Of a stretch of DNA of 41,603 nucleotides, positions 32,065-38,997 are shown piece by piece. Made by a program: the position numbers and the translations under genes. Location of the stretch: contig JAEXMB010000023.1 of NCBI GenBank assembly GCA_023444705.1, positions 1 through 41,603 of the forward strand, written 5' to 3'. The stretch's first letter is position 1, and the number at the start of each line of letters is the position of its first letter. Under the pieces are notes generated by a model. It was not told the origin of the DNA. It saw only the letters and a program-made list of their open reading frames with translations, and ran no database searches. Source of the stretch: Pseudomonadota bacterium (GTDB lineage: Bacteria; Pseudomonadota; Alphaproteobacteria; Micavibrionales; UBA2020).

Positions 32065-32784
32065 ATGTCGAAGTTTACCGCCACCATGCAAACGGCTGAT
32101 ACCGAGCAAATGACCCTGCCTGACATCGATCAGGCCAAGGCGGATGTCACCGCGGCACTCGATGGTGCCGGCAACACGCCCTCGCGCGGCAGCGATAACG
32201 CCGGTTTCAACGAGGCCTTTGGCGCGATCACCGGCCTGTCGGCCATAATTGGCGTGGCGCAAGTCATCGCCGACGTCATGCAGCCCCAACAGCCCGAGCA
32301 GGAGCGCAGCGGCACAGATTTCCTCACCGGCAAGAAAAAGCAGAGCAAATACGTCAGCCAGCAACAAGCCGCTTTGCTCATTCGCAAGGCTGATCCCGTC
32401 GTGCGCGCTGCGCGCCCGCCGGTGTCGCTGATGCAGATGGGCAAGCAACCTGCGCGCATGCTGGGTGCAAAACCTGCGGCCCCCAAAGCAGGCAAAGGCG
32501 GCAGGCATGATCTGGTCGAGCGCAGCAACATCGCCTCAAGCTCGCTGAAATCCGGTGTCAAAGGTGCCGCGCTGTCGCCCGAGGCAGTGGACCGTCTGAA
32601 AATACAGCTGGGCCGCCTGCGCCGTGCCGAGGCCAACGTCTCGCTCAAGGCGGCGGAAAACGCGCCCAACGATGCGCGTGTCAAAAATTCGATCACCCGC
32701 TTCTCGCAAGACAAGCAAGTCAAAATCGCGCCCAAGGCGCCCGAGATGCAGGCCCTCAAACCACCCGTAGCGAAAATGGGCTGA
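32065..32784 (+). CDS. hypothetical low-complexity protein
   Basis: The 239-residue product is rich in Ala, Lys, Gln and Ser, strongly basic toward the C-terminus and probably largely disordered. A more ordered stretch is NEAFGAITGLSAIIGVAQVIADVMQP (about 48-73), a single possible amphipathic or membrane-associated helix. There is no signal peptide. Nothing identifies the family. AGGGA lies 14 bases before the ATG, a long spacing. It has its own promoter region with a CtrA-like half-site and ends at a shared terminator. Confidence 0.8.
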   Translation: MSKFTATMQTADTEQMTLPDIDQAKADVTAALDGAGNTPSRGSDNAGFNEAFGAITGLSAIIGVAQVIADVMQPQQPEQERSGTDFLTGKKKQSKYVSQQQAALLIRKADPVVRAARPPVSLMQMGKQPARMLGAKPAAPKAGKGGRHDLVERSNIASSSLKSGVKGAALSPEAVDRLKIQLGRLRRAEANVSLKAAENAPNDARVKNSITRFSQDKQVKIAPKAPEMQALKPPVAKMG

Positions 32785-32804
32785 GGCCGATTATACAGAT
32801 GCAC

Positions 32805-32836
32805 AAAAAAGCCCCCGTTCACCGGGGGCTTTTTTT
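32805..32836. terminator. bidirectional terminator before pssA end
   Basis: GCCCCCG (32811-32817) pairs with CGGGGGC (32823-32829), with six A before and seven T after; it serves both converging genes. Confidence 0.9.
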
Positions 32837-32840
32837 GTGA

Positions 32841-33647
32841 TCAATCATCGTGATCGATGTCGCTGTCTTCGGGCAGGGCCTGCCCGCGATCAATGCGCGA
32901 TTTCGTGCGCGCATAGTGGATGACGCCAAATGGCAACAGCAACAGATAGGTGCCGATCATCAGGCTCAGCGTGGGCCAGGTCTCGTTGATCAGCCCCGCC
33001 AGTAACAGCGCGAATAACCCAAGGAACGGCACGCGCAGGGCATAGGGAATGCGGAATTGCTTGCTTGAAAACGTCGGCACGTTGCTGACCATCAGCACGG
33101 CGACGACCAGCGTCCAGCCTGCCACCAGCCACGGCATGCCGTGCAGCAGTTCTTCCGCGCGCGGTTCCTGAAAACAGGCGACCATCGGCGCAATGGCAAG
33201 GCCCGCGCCCACGGGCGAAGGCACGCCGGTAAAATACAGCGCCAGCGGATCACCGGGGGTTTTTTCTGCCGTGGCGATGTTAAAGCGCGCCAGACGCAAC
33301 GCCACCGCCATCGCAAAGACAAGCGCCACCGCCCAGCCCCAGCGCGGCCAGTCGTTCAGCACCCACAGGTAAAGCACGATGGCAGGCGCCACGCCAAAGC
33401 AGACGAAGTCGGAAAAGCTGTCAAGCTCCGCCCCCAATGCGCTCTGCGCCTTGAGCAGGCGCGCGGCGGCGCCGTCAAACGCATCCATGAAGCCTGCGAT
33501 GACGATGGCGATCACGGCGGCTTCCCAGCGGCCGGCGATGGCGAACTTGACGGCGGTCATGCCCGTGGCCAGCGCCGTCAAGGTGATCATATTGGGGATC
33601 ATCTTGTGCAGCGACAGGTTTTTCGGGCGCTTGCTGGCGATCGACAT
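32841..33647 (-). CDS. pssA: CDP-diacylglycerol-serine O-phosphatidyltransferase
   Basis: PssA makes phosphatidylserine from CDP-diacylglycerol and serine at the inner membrane. The 268-residue product has the full CDP-alcohol phosphatidyltransferase motif (D55-x2-D58-G59-x2-A62-R63-x8-G72-x3-D76-x3-D80) and about eight membrane helices, so it is the membrane-embedded type rather than the E. coli phospholipase-D-like enzyme. The C-terminus is short and acidic (EDSDIDHDD). It starts 17 bases after psd, with GAGG upstream, and shares its transcript: the two enzymes act in sequence to make phosphatidylethanolamine. Confidence 0.95.
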   Translation of the reverse strand: MSIASKRPKNLSLHKMIPNMITLTALATGMTAVKFAIAGRWEAAVIAIVIAGFMDAFDGAAARLLKAQSALGAELDSFSDFVCFGVAPAIVLYLWVLNDWPRWGWAVALVFAMAVALRLARFNIATAEKTPGDPLALYFTGVPSPVGAGLAIAPMVACFQEPRAEELLHGMPWLVAGWTLVVAVLMVSNVPTFSSKQFRIPYALRVPFLGLFALLLAGLINETWPTLSLMIGTYLLLLPFGVIHYARTKSRIDRGQALPEDSDIDHDD

Positions 33648-33664
33648 GGCGGGGCCTCGCGGGG

Positions 33665-34420
33665 TTAGTTGCGCAGCACGCCTTCGCGCGCGCCTTCGAC
33701 GCTGTCCATGTCGGCGATGACGGTTTCACCACCGACGGTGCGCTGGCCGACGATGACCTGCGGGTGGACGTTGGGCGGCAGGTAGACGTCAACGCGGCTG
33801 CCAAAACGGATCAGCCCGTATTGATCGCCCGCTTCGACATGCTGGCCTGCGGTCAGCTTGCAGATGATGCGCTTGGCGACCAGGCCCGCGATCTGCACGA
33901 AGGCGACGGAGGTGTTGTAGCCGTCAAGCTTCATCAAAACGGTCGAGCGTTCGTTGTCGACCGACGCCTTGTCGAGGCTGGCGTTGAAGAATTTGCCTGG
34001 GCGGTAGACCACCTTGCGCACGTCGCCGAATGCGGGCACGCGCTGTACATGCACGTCAAAGACGTTGAGGAAGATCGACACGCGTGTGACGGTGGGCGCA
34101 TCGCAGAGCGCGTCGCCGGTGGGGGCTTGCTCACTGCCTTTCATGTCGTCGAGTTCGGGGGGCAGGGGCACTTGCGTGATCATCGATACGCGGCCGTCGG
34201 CGGGCGCGATGATCAGGCCGCGGCGCAGCGGCACGGTGCGTTGCGGATTGCGAAAGAAATAGGTGACCCACAAGGTCAGCACCAGACCGACCCAGCCAAG
34301 GCTTTCGTCAATACTGCCAAGCACGAGCGTGAGGATCGCGCCGATGATGATGAAGGGATAGCCCGCCGGATGGATCGGCACGAACAGGGTTTTGCGAATG
34401 GTGGCAAGCAGATCGTTCAT
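33665..34420 (-). CDS. psd: phosphatidylserine decarboxylase proenzyme
   Basis: Psd converts phosphatidylserine to phosphatidylethanolamine and forms its pyruvoyl cofactor by self-cleavage. The 251-residue product has two membrane helices near the N-terminus (about 18-55), the FLNVFDVHVQRVP stretch with His124, and the cleavage site Gly207-Ser208 in RFGSRVDVYLP, the FGS form common in alphaproteobacterial short Psd. The start at 34420 has AAGGAA upstream; the frame extends far beyond but without homology. It is the first gene of the psd-pssA pair, and an AT-rich divergent promoter region lies upstream. Confidence 0.95.
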   Translation of the reverse strand: MNDLLATIRKTLFVPIHPAGYPFIIIGAILTLVLGSIDESLGWVGLVLTLWVTYFFRNPQRTVPLRRGLIIAPADGRVSMITQVPLPPELDDMKGSEQAPTGDALCDAPTVTRVSIFLNVFDVHVQRVPAFGDVRKVVYRPGKFFNASLDKASVDNERSTVLMKLDGYNTSVAFVQIAGLVAKRIICKLTAGQHVEAGDQYGLIRFGSRVDVYLPPNVHPQVIVGQRTVGGETVIADMDSVEGAREGVLRN

Positions 34421-34665
34421 CGGTGGCGGTTCCTTGTGGTGAAAAAGGTCTTTGCTGGTGCGGGGCGGGCATGTTGCGCCGCACGCAAAGATCGGTTGTG
34501 CCCTCAGTTTTCGCCCGATCAGGGCTGGCGCGCAAGCACAAAACAGTCTATAGTTATTCATAATATAGCAACTTTGCCGTCCATGACTGGACAGCGCCGC
34601 CACACTTTCCTATACCTTGTTGCCTATACATAAGAACAAAAAGAAAACCGAGGATACCACTGCCC

Positions 34666-35298
34666 ATGACCAGCCCCCTGTCGGGTGAAACCGCCCTGCA
34701 TGCCGCCCCCGTTGCCGAACTGCCGTCTTCCGTCTGTGTCTATTGCGGCACGGGCAGCGCGGTCAATCCGCTTTACAAGGACGCCGCATCCGCGCTTGGC
34801 CGCGCTCTCGCGTCATCCAACGTGCGTCTTGTCTATGGCGGCGGCAGTGTCGGCCTGATGGGCATCGTGTCGGAATCCTGCATGCAGGCGGGCGGGCGCG
34901 TCATGGGTATCATCCCGGGCCACCTGTCGGAAAAAGAAGGCCAGAAGCACGATATTACCGATCTGGTCGTCGTCGACAGCATGCACACGCGCAAGCACAT
35001 GATGGTCGAGCAATCCGACGGTTTCGTTGTTCTGCCGGGTGGCCTTGGCACGCTGGACGAGACGTTTGAAATCCTGACGTGGAAATACCTTGGCCTGCAT
35101 GACAAGCCTGTGGTGCTGGTCAACATCAACGGTTTCTACGATCCGCTGGTGGCAACCGTCCGCCATATGGTGCGCGAGGGTTTTACCCCTGAACATCACC
35201 TCGACATGTTCGCCGTGGTCGAGCGTGTCGAAGACGTACTGCCCGCGCTGTCGCGCCTGCCCGCGGGCAACGAGGTCGTCAAGACGGAGCGCATGTAA
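34666..35298 (+). CDS. LOG-family protein (TIGR00730-like nucleotide 5'-monophosphate hydrolase)
   Basis: The 210-residue product is a Rossmann-fold protein with the family motif PGGLGTLDE (124-132), plus VYGGGSVGLMG (57-67) for nucleotide binding and MHTRKHMM before the motif. Some relatives cleave cytokinin riboside monophosphates or purine/pyrimidine nucleoside monophosphates; older annotations as lysine decarboxylase are wrong. The N-terminal 20 residues are extra. GAGGAT lies 11 bases before the ATG. It diverges from psd and is followed by a diguanylate cyclase gene with its own promoter. Confidence 0.93.
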   Translation: MTSPLSGETALHAAPVAELPSSVCVYCGTGSAVNPLYKDAASALGRALASSNVRLVYGGGSVGLMGIVSESCMQAGGRVMGIIPGHLSEKEGQKHDITDLVVVDSMHTRKHMMVEQSDGFVVLPGGLGTLDETFEILTWKYLGLHDKPVVLVNINGFYDPLVATVRHMVREGFTPEHHLDMFAVVERVEDVLPALSRLPAGNEVVKTERM

Positions 35299-35344
35299 GC
35301 CGCGTTTTTCGTATATGCAAAGTGGCGAGGGGCCGAGTTTGGCT

Positions 35345-35373
35345 TTGTTTCGCCCGCGGCCTTGGACTATAAT
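35345..35373 (+). promoter_or_regulatory. promoter of the diguanylate cyclase gene
   Basis: TTGTTT (35345-35350), 17-base spacer, perfect TATAAT (35368-35373). Transcription would start near 35380, about 30 bases before the GTG start. Confidence 0.65.
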
Positions 35374-35409
35374 TCAATCAGGACAGCTTTTTCGTACAGG
35401 AAGACGACA

Positions 35410-36489
35410 GTGGCCGCATCGGGCACAGCAACGGGATCAGGTCAGGGCGGGCATAGCCCCCAGACAGCGCGTGACGACCAGAACGTGTCGTTCACGCAAT
35501 CCCATCATGCGGCCGTGCTGGCGCTCGAGCGTATTGAAAGCCTCAAGTTGCGCCCCATCCCGCAACTCTACGAACTGTGGTACCGCTATTTTCAGGGCGA
35601 CCCCGAAATCGTGCGCGCGGTCGACAACCATCACGGCGACCTTGACGAGGTTGCGTGCTTCAAGATATATAAACGCTTCCTCAGCGAAAGTGCCCGCGAC
35701 GACGCGGTCAAGAAGATCAGCGAGCAGGTGCAGCAGGCCATCACCGAAATCGCGCTGATGCTCACCACCGCCAAGGACGCGGCGACGGATTACAACAGCA
35801 GCCTCGGCAATGTGCAGAGCAGCCTTGATAACGCCAATTCGCTCGAAGACCTCGGGCAGGTGGTATCGGCGCTGGTGGCCGATACGCGCAAGATGGTCGA
35901 AAAGAACGTCGCGCTTGAACTGCAGCTGGTCAGCTCGTCCAAGCAGGTGACCGAACTGCGCGAGAACCTCGACAACGTGCGCAAGGAAGCGATGACCGAC
36001 GGCCTGACCGGCCTGTCCAACCGCAAGTCGTTTGACAAGCAGATCCGCGAATGCATCGAGCTTGCGGGCGAGCAGGGCACGCCGCTGGTGCTGATGATGC
36101 TCGACATCGACTATTTCAAGAAATTCAACGACACCTTCGGCCACCAGGTGGGCGATCAGGTCCTGCGCCTTGTCGCGCGCACGCTGACCGACAACGTCAA
36201 GGGCCGCGATATCGCGGCACGCTTTGGCGGCGAGGAATTCGCCATCATCCTGCCTGAAACGGGTCTGGAATCGGGCCTGAAGGTCGCCGACATCCTGCGC
36301 AAGCTGGTCGAAAATAAAGAAGTCATCAACAAGACCAGCCATGAAACGCTGGGTCGTATCACCCTGTCGGTCGGTGTTGCCGAATATAAAGCGGGCGAGA
36401 GCATCAGCGAATTCATCGAACGCGCCGATGCGGCTCTCTATCAGGCCAAGCGCAATGGCCGCAATCAGGTGCAGGCCGCAACCGCGTAA
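35410..36489 (+). CDS. GGDEF diguanylate cyclase (GTG start)
   Basis: Diguanylate cyclases make c-di-GMP, the signal controlling motility and biofilm. The 359-residue product has an N-terminal helical region typical of alphaproteobacterial cyclases (LALERIESLKLRPIPQLYEL), a coiled coil (about 100-195), and a GGDEF domain with TDGLTGLSNRKSFD, the active-site motif GGEEF (273-277) and the C-terminal ADAALYQAKRNGRN. The expected inhibitory RxxD site is KGRD (264-267), with Lys in place of Arg, so feedback inhibition may be weak. The GTG at 35410 has AGGAAG 6 bases before it and lies after a strong promoter; an in-frame TTG at 35362 falls inside that promoter and is rejected. Confidence 0.93.
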   Translation: MAASGTATGSGQGGHSPQTARDDQNVSFTQSHHAAVLALERIESLKLRPIPQLYELWYRYFQGDPEIVRAVDNHHGDLDEVACFKIYKRFLSESARDDAVKKISEQVQQAITEIALMLTTAKDAATDYNSSLGNVQSSLDNANSLEDLGQVVSALVADTRKMVEKNVALELQLVSSSKQVTELRENLDNVRKEAMTDGLTGLSNRKSFDKQIRECIELAGEQGTPLVLMMLDIDYFKKFNDTFGHQVGDQVLRLVARTLTDNVKGRDIAARFGGEEFAIILPETGLESGLKVADILRKLVENKEVINKTSHETLGRITLSVGVAEYKAGESISEFIERADAALYQAKRNGRNQVQAATA

Positions 36490-36495
36490 AACGCC

Positions 36496-38997
36496 CTAGC
36501 GGCGCTTGCCGCCCTTCTTGCCTTTTTTAAATCCGCCTTTTTTGCCGCCGTCTTTGCGGTCGCGGTCAAAACGCGGCTTGCCGTCGGGTTTCTTGCCGCC
36601 GGACTTGCCGCTTTTGTGGCGGCCGCGCTCGTCACGGCGCTGTCCGCGCTGGTGGCGCTGGCCTTCGCGGGTCTGGTGGCTGCTTTCGTCGCTGCCGGTG
36701 ACCATTTCAAACACGGTGCTGGCGCGCATGGGGTCGGCTTCAAGCAGGCGCACGATCACGCGGTCCATCAGGCGGTAGGTGCGGCCCGACTCGCGCCCCG
36801 TCAGGGTGTGTTTCTTTTCGTCGTAGATGTAGAAATCGCGCGGCAGCATGCGCATCGGCACGATGCCGTCCGCACCGGATTCATCAAGCGTGATGAAAAC
36901 GCCGAAGGACGTGACGCTTGAAATCTTGCCCATGAAGGTCTGGCCGATGTTGCGGCCAAGGTATTGCGCGGTAAAGCGGTCCATCACGTCGCGTTCGGCC
37001 AGCATCGAGCGGCGCTCGGTTTGCGAAATATGTTCGGCGATTTCCGTCAGGCGGTCGGCCTCGTCGTTGCTAAGGCCGCCGCTGCCAAGCTTGTAAGCGC
37101 GCGTGAGCGAGCGATGCACCAGCAAATCCGCATAGCGGCGGATGGGCGAGGTAAAGTGCGCGTAGCGCTCCAGCGCCAGGCCGAAGTGGCCGATGTTCTC
37201 GGGGCTGTAGACGGCCTGGCTTTGTGTGCGCAGCAAGACCGTATGCACAAGGTCCTTGTCGGGTGTGTCGGCGGTCTTTTCAAGGATGCGGTTGATGTCG
37301 CGCGGATGCACGTGGTCGCCCTGCGGCAGGCTGTAGCCGAATTGCTTGAGGAAATCGCGCGTGGAATCAAGGCGGTCAAAAGCCGGTTCGGCATGCACGC
37401 GGTAAACGCACGGCGCGTCTTTATCTTCAAGCGCATGTGCCGCCGCCACGTTGGCGAGGATCATAAACTCCTCGATCAACTGGTGGCTGGCCAGACGCTG
37501 GCGCGGCACGATGGCGGTGATGTGACCGGTTTCGCGGTCGATGATGGCTTTGCGCTCGGGCAGGTCCAGCGCCAGCGCACCGCGCAGGTCGCGCGCGTGC
37601 TTCATGACGCTATAGGCGGCATAAAGCGGCTTGATGACGCTGTCCATCAGCGGGCGCGTGATATCGTCGCTCTGCCCCAGATGCGCGTCTTCGACCTGCT
37701 CGTACGTCAGGCGCGCTGCGGATTTGATGAGCCCGCGCGAAAAGCGGTAATCGATCAGCCGCGCGTTCTTGTCAATCACCATATGCGCGACAAGGGCGGC
37801 GCGGTTGACCAGCGGGCGCAGCGAGCAAAGGTCGTTTGACAGCCGCTCGGGCAACATCGGCACGACGCGGTCGGCGAAATAGGTCGAATTGCCGCGCTTG
37901 TAAGCCTCGCGGTCAAGCGCGCTGTTGGGTGTCACGTAATAGGACACGTCGGCGATGGCAACGCCGATCTTCCAGCCGCCTTCGTTTTTGGGGTTGTCGT
38001 CGCGCACGGCATAAACCGCATCGTCAAAATCGCGCGCGTCCGCGCCGTCGATGGTCACAAACGGCACATGGCGCAGGTCTTCGCGGCCTTCGGCGAGTGT
38101 GGGTTCGCCCAAGCCCTCGGATTCGTCGATCACCGCCTGGGGGAATTCGGTCGGAATGCCGTGGCTGTGGATGGCGATGAGCGAGATCAGGCGCGGGTCG
38201 TCCTTGGCGCCGACGCGCTCGACAATGCGCGCGGGGTTGCGGTGGCGCGGATAGGGGCTGCCGGGGGGCAGGGGGCTGACGACGACAACATCGCCGTCTT
38301 GCACATCGCCCGCCAGTGCGTCGGGCACGAAGAAGTCTTCCTTGATCTTCTTGTTGGTCGGATAGACATAGCCGCCGTCGCGCACTTGCTTGTACACGCC
38401 GACGACGCGGACTTCGGCCGCAACGCCGGTCAGGCCTTCCGCACCGCCGATGGGGCGGGCCTCATAGACGCGCGGGGCGATTTTTTTCAGGCGTGCCAGC
38501 ACGTGCGCGCCGTCGTGCAGTTCGCCCGATTGCTTGCGGCTGGCGACGACGTAAATCGTCGGCGGGGCGATGGGATGGGGCCATTCAAGTGGGGCTGCCA
38601 TCAGTTCGCCGTCGTCGTCGATGCCGGTGATAACGATCAGCGTGCGTTCGGGCAGGTCGCCCGCGCTGTGATAGGCCTTGCCGGGCGTTTTGGCAAAGCC
38701 GCCGCCCTCGCCCATCTCGCGCAGCAACTGGCGCAGGCGCGTGCGGTCCTCGCCCTTGATGTGAAAGGCGCGCGCGATGTCGCGTTTGGTGACGGGTGTC
38801 GGGCTGTCGGCGATGAATGCCGCGACCTGATCAAGCGTGGGGAAATCCGCTGTGGTCTGTGTCTTGCTGACGGTTGCGCCTTTGGTTTTGGCGTTGCGCG
38901 CGCGGTCGTTCTGGCGGGCCTTGCCGCCAGCGGGTTTGCCTTTTGCGCCGCGCGGTGCATGGGGTGCTTTGTCGCGGCCGGGCTTTTTACGTGTCAC
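36496..38997 (-). CDS. rnr: ribonuclease R (GTG start)
   Basis: RNase R is a processive 3'-5' exoribonuclease that degrades structured RNA. The 833-residue product has a basic N-terminal tail, a winged-helix domain (about 50-110), cold-shock domains, the RNB catalytic domain with HVPFVTIDGADARDFDDAVYA (catalytic Asp residues) and FTSPIRRYADLLVHR, an S1 domain (about 700-775) and a Lys/Arg/Gly-rich tail. The start is GTG at 38997: its first two bases overlap the end of topA (GTGA, 4-base overlap), implying coupled translation. Its stop converges with the cyclase gene 6 bases away. Confidence 0.95.
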   Translation of the reverse strand: MTRKKPGRDKAPHAPRGAKGKPAGGKARQNDRARNAKTKGATVSKTQTTADFPTLDQVAAFIADSPTPVTKRDIARAFHIKGEDRTRLRQLLREMGEGGGFAKTPGKAYHSAGDLPERTLIVITGIDDDGELMAAPLEWPHPIAPPTIYVVASRKQSGELHDGAHVLARLKKIAPRVYEARPIGGAEGLTGVAAEVRVVGVYKQVRDGGYVYPTNKKIKEDFFVPDALAGDVQDGDVVVVSPLPPGSPYPRHRNPARIVERVGAKDDPRLISLIAIHSHGIPTEFPQAVIDESEGLGEPTLAEGREDLRHVPFVTIDGADARDFDDAVYAVRDDNPKNEGGWKIGVAIADVSYYVTPNSALDREAYKRGNSTYFADRVVPMLPERLSNDLCSLRPLVNRAALVAHMVIDKNARLIDYRFSRGLIKSAARLTYEQVEDAHLGQSDDITRPLMDSVIKPLYAAYSVMKHARDLRGALALDLPERKAIIDRETGHITAIVPRQRLASHQLIEEFMILANVAAAHALEDKDAPCVYRVHAEPAFDRLDSTRDFLKQFGYSLPQGDHVHPRDINRILEKTADTPDKDLVHTVLLRTQSQAVYSPENIGHFGLALERYAHFTSPIRRYADLLVHRSLTRAYKLGSGGLSNDEADRLTEIAEHISQTERRSMLAERDVMDRFTAQYLGRNIGQTFMGKISSVTSFGVFITLDESGADGIVPMRMLPRDFYIYDEKKHTLTGRESGRTYRLMDRVIVRLLEADPMRASTVFEMVTGSDESSHQTREGQRHQRGQRRDERGRHKSGKSGGKKPDGKPRFDRDRKDGGKKGGFKKGKKGGKRR

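Noticed and set aside
35362..35409. TTG start of the diguanylate cyclase
   Set aside because: It lies before and inside the TATAAT promoter element, so it would not be transcribed; GTG at 35410 has a good ribosome site.
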